This document shows, in pieces, positions 25,376-33,142 of a stretch of DNA of 64,000 bases. Where the stretch lies: the NCBI GenBank assembly GCA_937958045.1, contig CALFXL010000056.1:52613-116612 (forward strand), written 5' to 3'. The notes under the pieces were generated by a model that had not been told where the DNA came from, did not search any database, and worked only from the letters and a program-made list of their open reading frames with translations. This stretch comes from an uncultured Opitutaceae bacterium. Its GTDB lineage: Bacteria > Verrucomicrobiota > Verrucomicrobiia > Opitutales > Opitutaceae. Numbering within the stretch: the first letter of the stretch is position 1; each line of letters begins with the position of its first letter. A program made the position numbers and the translations under genes.

Positions 25376-26737
25376 TCAAACCTGATACGCGCGCAGCGGC
25401 TCGGGATCGATGACCTGCGTGTTGGGGAGCTTTGCCGCGAGCTCTTGTTTGAACCACGCGCGAGCGGAAGGCTCACCATGCGTGAGCACGATACTGCGCG
25501 GCGCGGCTTGCACGGCGAACTCGAGCAATTCGTCGCGATCGGCGTGACCGCTGAGCTCGAATTTTTCGACGCGGGCTTTGACCTTGGTTTTGACGTTGGC
25601 CGCTTTGAACAAGAACTGGTCGCCGGGCTTCGCCGCGAGGAGTTCGCCGCCAGGCGTCTCGGGATCGCAGTAGCCGACGAAGCCAATGGTGTTGCGCGCG
25701 TGCCCGACCAAACCGGACGCGAGTGTGTACGACGGCGTGCGCTCGACCAACATGCCCGAACTGATGATGTAGATCGCGTTTTGCTTAGGATCTTCGCCGG
25801 GGACCAGTTTGCGCGGAGCCGGTTTGATTTTGAGATCCTTGATGACGCTCTTCGAGAAATGGACGTGCTTGGTCTTGCGCGCGATCTCGTCGAGGTAGTC
25901 AGCGAGGTCCATGCCGAGGCCGGCGGCGAAAATCGGACACTCGACGAGTTTGCCGAACTTGCGGGCGTCGGCGAGGATCGAGAGGACTTCTTGCTGACGG
26001 CCGAGCGCAAAGACGGGCATGAGAAACGAACCGCCGCGTTGGATGGTGTCGTTGATCGAAGTGATGAGGCGGGCGACTTCTTCGACGCGCGATTTGCCTT
26101 GGGGGCGCTCGGTGTTGCCGCGCGTCGTTTCCATGACGAGCGTGTCGAAGTGGCCGGCGGGGAATTTCGCGCCGGGGAGCGTGCGCTGATTTTCGAACAA
26201 CACGTCGCCCGTGATGAAGATCTGGCGTTTCTTGTGGTGGATCTCGACGGCGGCGGCACCGGCGACATGGCCGGCGGGATGAAAGATGAACGTGATTTCG
26301 TCTTTGCGCGCGCGGAACTTCTTGGCCTGGCCATAGGGGATGCCCGTGAAACGCTTCGCGATGCGATCGATCTCCTCATGTGTGAAAAGAACGGGGGCGG
26401 GCGTCGCGGTGTTTTCCTCCTGTTGGCGCAGCATGACGCTCGCGGAGTTGTGCAACATGCGCTCGATGAGGATGCGGCTGGAAGTGGTCATGATCACCGG
26501 CGCGTCTTTATGTTCGCGCATGAGGACGGGCAGACTGCCAATATGGTCGAGATGGCAGTGGGTGATGATGATCAGATCCACACGCACACCGCGCAGAGGC
26601 GTCAGGTCGGGCGTCTTATGGATGGCGGATTCCTTGGGGTTCAGACCGCTGTCGATAACGATGTTTAGGTCGCCGATCTGGACGAAGTGGCTGTTGGCGC
26701 CGATCCCGCCGTCCCGGTTCAAATCAATTAACTTCAT
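25376..26737 (-). CDS. MBL-fold beta-CASP RNA exonuclease
   Basis: 453 residues, a metallo-beta-lactamase fold RNase of the CPSF/YSH1-like group. Motif 2 is 'THCHLDHIG' (His60, His62, Asp64, His65). 'FHPAGHVAGAA' and 'IFITGDVLFEN' give further metal ligands. The beta-CASP region has 'FVGYCDPETPGG', 'FELSGHADRDELLEF' and 'VLTHGEPSA'. These proteins act as zinc-dependent endo/5'-3' exoribonucleases in RNA processing and decay. Start at ATG 26737 gives the conserved beginning 'MKLIDLNRDGGIGANSHFV'. No Shine-Dalgarno sequence precedes it. Confidence 0.92.
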   Translation of the reverse strand: MKLIDLNRDGGIGANSHFVQIGDLNIVIDSGLNPKESAIHKTPDLTPLRGVRVDLIIITHCHLDHIGSLPVLMREHKDAPVIMTTSSRILIERMLHNSASVMLRQQEENTATPAPVLFTHEEIDRIAKRFTGIPYGQAKKFRARKDEITFIFHPAGHVAGAAAVEIHHKKRQIFITGDVLFENQRTLPGAKFPAGHFDTLVMETTRGNTERPQGKSRVEEVARLITSINDTIQRGGSFLMPVFALGRQQEVLSILADARKFGKLVECPIFAAGLGMDLADYLDEIARKTKHVHFSKSVIKDLKIKPAPRKLVPGEDPKQNAIYIISSGMLVERTPSYTLASGLVGHARNTIGFVGYCDPETPGGELLAAKPGDQFLFKAANVKTKVKARVEKFELSGHADRDELLEFAVQAAPRSIVLTHGEPSARAWFKQELAAKLPNTQVIDPEPLRAYQV

Positions 26738-26817
26738 GTAATAAAGGGTCAGTAATTACGGCCGGGGAAATGCCCCGCAAGCGTCGATTCCAACCTCCGC
26801 CGAGAGAGCCGCGGGCC

Positions 26818-27201
26818 TCAGTCGCGCGGGATGCGCATGTCAAACGGCGGCAGCATGACATGCACTTTGCGACCTTGATCGTCCACGCCATGGAAGCAGC
26901 CATAGGCTCGGGCGTCGGTGCCGGTCACGTGGTAACTATTGTAGGAAAAGTGTTCTCCCGAAGCGAGGCGCGGCGTCTCGCCGACGATGCGATCGCCTTC
27001 GACCACCAGCTGGGAGCCGTCCGCGTGGTGGATGACCCATTTGCGGCCGAGCAACGTGATGGTGCGATCGGAAGCGTTGCTGATCGTGATGAAATAAACG
27101 AACGCGTGCGGCTTGTCTTCGGGCAGGCTCATGCCGCCGTGATGATAGACGAGTTTATCAAGACGGGCGGTGAGGCCGGGAAGTGCGAGCGAAACGGACA
27201 C
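26818..27201 (-). CDS. apaG: ApaG family protein (Co2+/Mg2+ efflux-associated)
   Basis: About 127 residues from a GTG at 27201. The fold is a fibronectin-III-like DUF525 domain. 'HAFVYFITISNASDRTITLLGRKWVI' and 'VVEGDRIVGETPRLASGEHFSYNSY' parallel E. coli ApaG 'YVFAYTVTIRN...LLGRYWLI' and 'VQGEGVVGVQPLIAPGEEYQYTS'. ApaG has been linked to cobalt resistance and Mg2+ efflux, with unclear molecular function. The start is uncertain: an internal ATG (residue 24 of this model) would remove the first conserved beta strand ('SVSLALPGL'), so the GTG is preferred. The long upstream in-frame stretch is basic and low complexity and is rejected. Confidence 0.85.
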   Translation of the reverse strand: MSVSLALPGLTARLDKLVYHHGGMSLPEDKPHAFVYFITISNASDRTITLLGRKWVIHHADGSQLVVEGDRIVGETPRLASGEHFSYNSYHVTGTDARAYGCFHGVDDQGRKVHVMLPPFDMRIPRD

Positions 27202-27421
27202 GTGTGGAAGGGCTGAGAGAGCGAACAAACGCACGCAAGGTTCGTTTGCAAACAAGGCCGAAAACAGATGCGCGGAAGATCTGCATCGCCGAACAGGACA
27301 GCATATGGGCTCGTGGGCGCGCAGTTTGCCGGAATTTTTTCGCGTGAGAGCGGTGGCTTGCGCGCGAGTTCGTCGGATTCCGTTTGCATGCGAGCCGCGA
27401 GCACCAGGAAGCTGCGAGCGC

Positions 27422-28171
27422 ATGTTGTTGGGCGATTACATCGGCGTCTTGATCCTTGGCTTGCTCGGTACCGGGCATTGCGTGGGCATGTGCGCGGCGT
27501 TTTCCATCGCGGCGTCGACGGGGCCGGGCGGGTTTGCGGGACTCGTGACGCGACAGTTCGTGTATCACTTGGGCAAAGCGACATCGTATCTGTTTATCGG
27601 TGTGCTGCTTTTGCTGGCGGGGCAATGGGTGGAAGCGCGTACATCGCTTGATCGTTTTCAAAACGTGATCGGATGGATCACGGGCACGCTGATGATTGTG
27701 GCCGGGCTCGCGTACGCGCTCGAGCTGCGGTTGCCGCCGACAGTGTCGCGTTGGTGGCAGGGGAATGCGGCCTGCGGCGCGGTGGCGGGGATGTGGCGAT
27801 CGCCGTCGTTGTTCAGAAGCTTGCTGGTGGGGTGGGTGAACGGATTCCTGCCGTGCGGACTTTCGCTGATGGCGCTGCTTTATCTCGTGAGTTTTGGTGA
27901 AGTGAAAGGGCTGGTCATCGGCGTGTATCTTTTCGGTCTGGCGACGATGCCGGGGTTATTGGTGGTGGCGTGGGCGGGAAAAAAGATCACGCAGCAACGT
28001 CGTCGCTGGCTGGTGCGCGCGAGTGGAGTCGCGCTCGTGATTTTCGGCGTGCTCACGCTGGTGCGCGGACAACCCGCGATCCATCACTGGATGCATGAGC
28101 ATCTGATGTGGGGCGACGATGCGGGCGGGCACTCCGGGCATGGCGCGGGGCACGAAGGGCATCACCATTAA
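27422..28171 (+). CDS. Sulfite exporter TauE/SafE-like membrane protein (UreH/DsbD-type) with His-rich tail
   Basis: 249 residues, with about six transmembrane segments. The N-terminal 'GLLGTGHCVGMCAAFSIA' and the mid-protein 'GWVNGFLPCGLSLMALLYL' are the paired Cys/Pro-containing motifs of the UreH-like (DsbD_2-type) subgroup, often found near cytochrome oxidase maturation or metal genes. The C-terminus is very His/Gly-rich ('HHWMHEHLMWG', 'HSGHGAGHEGHHH'), likely binding metal ions. Transport of copper, nickel or a thiol/sulfur compound is possible. Start at ATG 27422. It diverges from apaG across 220 bp, and a terminator follows, so it is probably not in the same transcript as the downstream antiporter. 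Confidence 0.85.
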   Translation: MLLGDYIGVLILGLLGTGHCVGMCAAFSIAASTGPGGFAGLVTRQFVYHLGKATSYLFIGVLLLLAGQWVEARTSLDRFQNVIGWITGTLMIVAGLAYALELRLPPTVSRWWQGNAACGAVAGMWRSPSLFRSLLVGWVNGFLPCGLSLMALLYLVSFGEVKGLVIGVYLFGLATMPGLLVVAWAGKKITQQRRRWLVRASGVALVIFGVLTLVRGQPAIHHWMHEHLMWGDDAGGHSGHGAGHEGHHH

Positions 28172-28191
28172 GGTGGGCCAAGGGGGCGTTT

Positions 28192-28215
28192 GCGGGCGAA
28201 AAAAAGCCCGCTTTT
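28192..28215 (+). terminator. Intrinsic terminator after TauE-like gene
   Basis: GCGGGC (28192-28197) pairs with GCCCGC (28206-28211) around an A-rich 8-nt loop, followed by four Ts. It is short but well placed 21 bp after the stop codon. Confidence 0.7.
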
Positions 28216-28264
28216 GCCAGATGGAGAGTTGACGGATTTATCTCGTCCAACGTCTTAGCGTCAT

Positions 28265-30085
28265 ATGTTGCCGACCAAACTCGACAAGCCCGTCGATATC
28301 ACCAGCGACCATGTTTTGGGAAATCCCGGTGCGGATATCACCCTCGTCGAGTATGGCAGTTATGCCTGTACGTACTGTCATGCGGCGCACGAAGTAGTGG
28401 CGGATTTGCGCGACCAGTTTGGCGATCGCATGCGCTACGTTTTCCGCCACCGGCCGTTGCCCGGAAGCGAGATGGCCATGCGTGCGGCGGAGCTGGCGGA
28501 GTACGCCGCGCAGCACGATAAATTCTGGCTGGTGCATGACGCGTTGATGCGTCGCGGTCCGCATTTCAGCGCGCGCGATTTTGATGAGATCGCCGCGGAG
28601 TTCGAGCTGGATATGCCCGAACGGTGGCTGGAGCCGGAACGCCGCATCGCCGAGGAACACGTGGCCGCGGACATGACCTCCGCGCGCGACAGCAATGTCA
28701 CGATGACGCCGGCTTTCTTTATCAACGGCCGCAAATACGACGGCCCGTGGGAAAAAACGGCGCTCGCCGAAGCGATGCAGGGACGTCTGCCGCATCGCCT
28801 GCAAACCAAGGCGATGGATTTTGTGCGTTGGGGTCCATCGGCGGGATTTCTCCTGTTGTTCATGACGGTCGCCGCGGTGGTGTGGGTGAACACGCCGTGG
28901 GGCGGTGCCTTTGAGGCGTGGTGGACGACGCAGGCGGGCGTGGAGCTCGGCAGCTGGCGGTTTTCCCTGCCGCTGCTCGATTGGGTGAACCATGGCTTGC
29001 TGACCTTCTTCTTTTTGGTGGTCGGGCTTGAAATCAAACGCGAGTTCACCGTGGGGCGGCTGGCGTCGTGGCGCATCGGCGCGTTGCCGGTGGCGGCTTC
29101 ATTTGGCGGCATCGTCGCGCCGGCGCTCATTTATGCGGCGGTGGTCGGTTGGAGCAGTCCGCTGGTGATGGGTTGGGGCGTGCCGATCGGCACGGACACG
29201 GCGTTTGCGGTGGCCTTGATCGTCTTGATGGGCGACCGCGTGCCGGTGGAGTTGCGCGTGTTTCTCACCGCGGCCGTGATCGTGGATGACGTGGTGGCCA
29301 TTGCTGTGATCGCGCTGTTTTATTCCGGGGCGCTCGACATGAACTTTTTGATGGCGGCGGGAGCGACGACGGTGTTGTTGATCGCGCTCAACCGTCTCGG
29401 TGTGCACAACGCGCTCCCATACGCGCTTCTTGGAATCGCGCTGTGGGTGTTTCTCCATGACGCCGGACTGCACGCGACTCTGGCGGGTGTGATCCTGGCG
29501 GTCGTGACCCCGACGCGCCCGCCGGCGAATCTGCGGGTGTTGATGGCGCAGGCGGAGGCTGTGATCCGCGCCGAATCGTATAACGAAAAGGAAGATGTGA
29601 TGCACCATGGTCCCTCGACGCCGGCGATGGAGGCCCTCGATACCATCTATAAACGCATGGAATCCCCGGCGGATAAATTGCTGCGCGTGGTGGAGCCGTG
29701 GTCGAGTTACGTGGTGCTTCCCGTGTTCGCGCTGGCGAATGCGGGAGTGATGTTGTCGACCGATGTCTTCGAAGGTCACGAGCGGCTCATGGCGGCGATT
29801 ATCCTCGGCTTGGTGGTGGGCAAGCCTCTGGGCATCGTGGGCGCGGCCTGGCTGGCGGTACGCTGCAATCTCGCGAAGAAACCTGACGAGTATTCGTGGC
29901 GCCAACTCATCGGCGCGGGTGTGCTCGCCGGCATCGGTTTCACGATGTCGTTGTTCATCGCGCGGGAAGCGTTTGCGGACGACGCCGATTTCGCCGCGGC
30001 CAAGATCGCGATCTTCCTGTCGTCGATCCTCGCCGGCGTGCTCGGCGCGGCGGTGCTCTGGCGCAAACGACGCGTGGAGGTCTGA
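28265..30085 (+). CDS. nhaA: DsbA-like thioredoxin domain fused to NhaA Na+/H+ antiporter
   Basis: 606 residues in two parts. Residues about 14-185 are a DsbA-like thioredoxin domain with the CTYC active site (Cys35, Cys38) and cis-Pro149 in 'MTPAFFING'. There is no signal peptide, so this domain is likely cytoplasmic or exported by the following membrane segments. Residues about 190-600 are a full NhaA: 'DWVNHGLLTFFFLVVGLEIKRE', 'GWGVPIGTDTAFA', the ion-binding pair Asp341-Asp342 in 'AAVIVDDVVAIAV', and 'GIGFTMSLFIA'. NhaA exchanges Na+ for protons across the inner membrane. Fusions of NhaA with thioredoxin-like domains are known in other bacteria. Redox tuning of transport is an inference. 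It lies just before the arsenic operon. Confidence 0.93.
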   Translation: MLPTKLDKPVDITSDHVLGNPGADITLVEYGSYACTYCHAAHEVVADLRDQFGDRMRYVFRHRPLPGSEMAMRAAELAEYAAQHDKFWLVHDALMRRGPHFSARDFDEIAAEFELDMPERWLEPERRIAEEHVAADMTSARDSNVTMTPAFFINGRKYDGPWEKTALAEAMQGRLPHRLQTKAMDFVRWGPSAGFLLLFMTVAAVVWVNTPWGGAFEAWWTTQAGVELGSWRFSLPLLDWVNHGLLTFFFLVVGLEIKREFTVGRLASWRIGALPVAASFGGIVAPALIYAAVVGWSSPLVMGWGVPIGTDTAFAVALIVLMGDRVPVELRVFLTAAVIVDDVVAIAVIALFYSGALDMNFLMAAGATTVLLIALNRLGVHNALPYALLGIALWVFLHDAGLHATLAGVILAVVTPTRPPANLRVLMAQAEAVIRAESYNEKEDVMHHGPSTPAMEALDTIYKRMESPADKLLRVVEPWSSYVVLPVFALANAGVMLSTDVFEGHERLMAAIILGLVVGKPLGIVGAAWLAVRCNLAKKPDEYSWRQLIGAGVLAGIGFTMSLFIAREAFADDADFAAAKIAIFLSSILAGVLGAAVLWRKRRVEV

Positions 30086-30112
30086 AAACCGCACCTTCCG
30101 CACGATCGTCAC

Positions 30113-30150
30113 AATATTCTCCTTGAGGAATATTCCGCAGGGAGAATGTT
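30113..30150 (+). promoter_or_regulatory. Probable ArsR operator region
   Basis: AATATTC (30113-30119) and GAATATT (30128-30134) form a perfect 7-bp inverted repeat with an 8-bp spacer. AATATTCTCC (30113-30122) is also matched, 9 of 10, by the inverse of GGAGAATGTT (30141-30150), so three half-sites are present. The arsR start is 7 bp further. This fits autoregulation by ArsR. Confidence 0.65.
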
Positions 30151-30156
30151 GGCGGC

Positions 30157-30543
30157 GTGGACTTGGTTTCCATCTACGAATGTTTTTGTGACAGGACGCG
30201 CTTGCGCATCCTGAACCTCCTGCTGCAGGGGCCGCTCTGCGTCTGTCATTTTCAGGAGGTGCTGGAAGAGCCGCAGGTGAAGATATCCAAGCATCTCGGC
30301 TATATGCGTCGACGAGGGTTGGTGCGGGCCGGGCGGGAAGGAAACTGGGTAATTTACTCCCTGCCTCCGGCGGCGGAGCGCACGCCCGAACTCGGCGCCA
30401 ATCTGGCGTGTTTGCAGGACTGTTTGTCCGGGAAGCCGGTTTTTAAGCGCGATCTCGTCCGGCTCGGGAAAGTGGATTTTTCCTGCGCACCGGTGTGCGG
30501 CGCCGGCACACGCAAAACGCGGGCGGGGAAATCCCGGAGCTGA
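30157..30543 (+). CDS. arsR: ArsR-family arsenic-responsive repressor
   Basis: 128 residues from a GTG at 30157. It has a winged-helix DNA-binding domain with 'RLRILNLLLQGPLCVCHFQEVL'; Cys28 and Cys30 (CVC) match the ELCVCEL-type As(III)-binding site of classical ArsR proteins. 'VKISKHLGYMRRRGLVRAGREGNWVIYSL' is the recognition helix and wing. Further cysteines occur near the C-terminus ('DFSCAPVCGAG') and could add to metalloid binding. Release of DNA on As(III) binding would turn on arsC and acr3 downstream. It is the first gene of the operon, with a clear operator just upstream. Confidence 0.93.
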   Translation: MDLVSIYECFCDRTRLRILNLLLQGPLCVCHFQEVLEEPQVKISKHLGYMRRRGLVRAGREGNWVIYSLPPAAERTPELGANLACLQDCLSGKPVFKRDLVRLGKVDFSCAPVCGAGTRKTRAGKSRS

Positions 30544-30579
30544 CGGGCGCCGCGCGACGACCGTGAATGTATTTGTTTC

Positions 30580-31041
30580 ATGAATACAGAAAAACCTCTC
30601 ATCCTGGTGTTATGCACCGGGAACTCGTGCCGGAGTCATCTGGCGGAAGGCATCCTGCGGTCGCTGGCCGGGGATCGTTATGAAATTGCCAGCGCGGGAT
30701 CGCGGCCCGCGGGTTATGTGCACCCGCTGGCGATCGCGGTGTTGCGCGAGATCGGCATCGATATCGCATCGCACCGTTCGAAACATCTGAGCGAGTTTCT
30801 CGAGCGGGAAGTGGAAACGGTGGTGACCGTGTGCGGCAACGCCGACCAGGCCTGCCCCATTTTCCCTGGGCAGGTGAATCGTCATCATTGGCCGTTCGAT
30901 GATCCGGCACATGCGACAGGAACCGAGGCGGAGCAACTGGCGGTTTTTCGGCGCGTCCGCGACGAGATCCGGCGGACTTTTACCGCGTACATCGATGGAC
31001 GTCGCGACGAAGCAAAACGAAAAGGAGTACCCGTCCGATGA
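30580..31041 (+). CDS. arsC: Arsenate reductase, thioredoxin-coupled (LMW-PTP fold)
   Basis: 153 residues, cytoplasmic. It reduces arsenate to arsenite for export. The P-loop 'CTGNSCRSH' carries nucleophilic Cys12 in the CX5R motif. Cys85 and Cys92 in 'VTVCGNADQACPIFPG' have the same 6-residue spacing as the resolving cysteines Cys82/Cys89 of the S. aureus pI258 enzyme, and 'HHWPFDDPA' also matches that family. Electrons should therefore come from thioredoxin, not glutaredoxin. It follows arsR by 36 bp and overlaps acr3 by 4 bp. Confidence 0.95.
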   Translation: MNTEKPLILVLCTGNSCRSHLAEGILRSLAGDRYEIASAGSRPAGYVHPLAIAVLREIGIDIASHRSKHLSEFLEREVETVVTVCGNADQACPIFPGQVNRHHWPFDDPAHATGTEAEQLAVFRRVRDEIRRTFTAYIDGRRDEAKRKGVPVR

Positions 31042-32087
31042 GTGCATCCTCCGAAGGCCGGCTGTCGTTTCTCGATCGTTATCTGACCCTGTGGATATTT
31101 TCGGCGATGGCGCTGGGGCTCCTGCTCGGTGCGATTGCCATTCCGGATCCGAGGGCGTTTTTTGCGCCGCTCACGATCGGAACCACCAATCTGCCCATCG
31201 CGATCGGGTTGATCCTCATGATGTATCCGCCGCTCGCGAAGGTGAAGTATGCGAAGCTGCCTCAGGTGTTCGCGGACCGCCGGTTGTTGGGATTGTCGCT
31301 CGTGCAGAACTGGGTCGTCGGGCCTGTGCTGATGTTTCTGCTGGCGGTGGTATTTCTGCGCGATCAACCGGACTATCTCGTGGGGCTGGTGCTGGTCGGC
31401 ATCGCCCGGTGTATCGCGATGGTGCTGGTCTGGAACGATCTCGCGAAAGGCAGCAGCGAGTACGCGGCGGGTTTGGTGGCACTGAACAGTCTCGCGCAAA
31501 TCCTCTGCTACGGTTTCTACGCGTGGATTTTTGTGACGGTGCTGCCGCCATATTTCGGGCTCGAAGGCAAACTCGTGCCCGTCGCGATGCGCGACGTGTT
31601 TGTGAGCGTGATGATTTATCTGGGAATCCCTTTTGCGGCGGGTGCGCTCAGTCGTTGGCTCGGTGTGAAGTGGAAAGGTGAAGCGTGGTACGAGGAGGTG
31701 TTTCTTCGTCGCATCTCGCCACTGACGCTGGGCGCGCTGCTGTTCACCATCGTCGTGATGTTCACCTTCCAGAGCGGCGCGTTCATGCGGCTGCCGTTCG
31801 ATGTGCTGCGCATCGCGATCCCGCTGGTCCTGTATTTCACGATCATGTTTGTGGTGAGTTTTTTCATGAGTCGCCGGGTGGGGGCGGATTACCCGCGTGC
31901 GACGACGCTGGCCTTCACCTCGGCGGGAAATAATTTCGAGCTGGCGATCGCGGTGGCCATCGCGGTGTTTGGCATCGATTCGCCGGTGGCGTTCGCGACC
32001 GTGGTCGGCCCGTTGATCGAAGTGCCGGTGTTGATCGCGCTCGTGCAAGTGGCGCTGCGGTGGAGAAAACGCTTCGTGACGCCGTGA
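31038..32087 (+). CDS. acr3: Arsenite efflux transporter, ACR3 family
   Basis: 349 residues with about ten membrane segments. It exports As(III) across the inner membrane using the proton-motive force. Family motifs are 'IGLILMMYPPLAKVKY', 'GLVLVGIARCIAMVLVWNDLA' with the essential cysteine, and 'LAFTSAGNNFELAIAVAIA'. Start at ATG 31038 overlaps the arsC stop by 4 bp. It is one of the few genes here with a good Shine-Dalgarno sequence (AAGGAG about 10 bp upstream, inside arsC). Confidence 0.96.
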   Translation: MSASSEGRLSFLDRYLTLWIFSAMALGLLLGAIAIPDPRAFFAPLTIGTTNLPIAIGLILMMYPPLAKVKYAKLPQVFADRRLLGLSLVQNWVVGPVLMFLLAVVFLRDQPDYLVGLVLVGIARCIAMVLVWNDLAKGSSEYAAGLVALNSLAQILCYGFYAWIFVTVLPPYFGLEGKLVPVAMRDVFVSVMIYLGIPFAAGALSRWLGVKWKGEAWYEEVFLRRISPLTLGALLFTIVVMFTFQSGAFMRLPFDVLRIAIPLVLYFTIMFVVSFFMSRRVGADYPRATTLAFTSAGNNFELAIAVAIAVFGIDSPVAFATVVGPLIEVPVLIALVQVALRWRKRFVTP

Positions 32088-32150
32088 CCCGGTGTGGAAC
32101 TTGCGCCTTGGCAGGTACGGAGGCAGCGCTTACGAACGCGCCTTTTCATT

Positions 32151-33065
32151 ATGTCACTCGCACTCCTTTTCGCCGGTCAGGGCGCCCAAAAAGTCGGTAT
32201 GGGCAAATCGCTGTACGAAAATTCGGCTGCCGCCCGCGCGCTCTACGACGAGGCCAATCAGGTGCTTGGCTGGGAGCTCACCAAGCTCTCGTTTGAAGGC
32301 CCGGACGCGGAACTCACGCAGACCAAGGTCTGCCAGCCGGCGTTGTTTGTGCACGGCATGGCGTTGCTCGCGGCGTTGAAAGAACGCGGACGTCTCGTCG
32401 GCGACGAAGAGCCGAAGTTCGCGCTCGGACTGAGCCTCGGCGAAGTGACGGCGCTGACCGCTGCCGGTGTTTTCGATTTTGCGACGGGGCTTCGCGTGGT
32501 CGCGGAGCGCGGACGTTTGATGCAGCAAGCGTGCGATCAAACCGTCGGTGGCATGGCGGCCGTCGTCGGAGAAGAACGCGCGACCGTGGCCAAACTGTGC
32601 GAAGAGTTCGATGTGGAAGCGGCCAATTTCAATTGCCCCGGCCAGATCATCATCTCGGGAGAAAAAGCGCGTATCGAAGCGGCCGTCGCCGCCGCGAAGG
32701 AGCGTGGCATCAAGAAAGTCATGTCGCTCAATGTCGCCGGCGCATACCACAGCCGCCTCATGGAGCCGGCCCGTGCGCAGTTCGAAGCGTTTTTGGCGAC
32801 GGTGAAGTTCGCCGAGCCGCGCTACACGGTTTTCACCAACACGACCGGCCAAGCCGTGTCCTCGCCCGACGATATCCGCGCGGCTTTGGTGAAGCAGGTC
32901 GTATCTTCCGTCCTATGGGAAGATTGCATGCGCAGCGCCTCTGCGGCGGGTGCGACCAACTACTGGGAGCTCGGTCCGGGCGGTGTGCTCGCGGGCTTGG
33001 CGCGTCGGACGAACAAAGATTGGCCGGTGAAGAGCCTGTCTGAGTTTTCCGATTTAGCCGCTTGA
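32151..33065 (+). CDS. fabD: Malonyl-CoA:ACP transacylase
   Basis: 304 residues, cytoplasmic. It transfers malonyl groups from CoA to acyl carrier protein for fatty acid synthesis. The N-terminal 'LLFAGQGAQKVGMGKSLY' is the family signature. The nucleophile Ser95 lies in 'GLSLGE' and the catalytic His200 in 'VAGAYHSRLM'. 'ELGPGGVLAGLARR' closes the fold. Start chosen at ATG 32151 because it gives the usual short N-terminus; a longer in-frame start at 32094 adds residues not found in the family. No other fab gene is next to it. lepA follows 77 bp later on the same strand. Confidence 0.95.
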   Translation: MSLALLFAGQGAQKVGMGKSLYENSAAARALYDEANQVLGWELTKLSFEGPDAELTQTKVCQPALFVHGMALLAALKERGRLVGDEEPKFALGLSLGEVTALTAAGVFDFATGLRVVAERGRLMQQACDQTVGGMAAVVGEERATVAKLCEEFDVEAANFNCPGQIIISGEKARIEAAVAAAKERGIKKVMSLNVAGAYHSRLMEPARAQFEAFLATVKFAEPRYTVFTNTTGQAVSSPDDIRAALVKQVVSSVLWEDCMRSASAAGATNYWELGPGGVLAGLARRTNKDWPVKSLSEFSDLAA

Positions 33066-33142
33066 ATCTCGCGCGGGGGCTGCGCACCCTCGACCCTTTG
33101 AACTCTTGAATGCAGCCTCCGCGAGGATGGTTGCGTGCCACC

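Noticed and set aside
33110..33142. Longer N-terminus for lepA
   Set aside because: Adds 11 residues not found in LepA; ATG 33143 gives the standard start.
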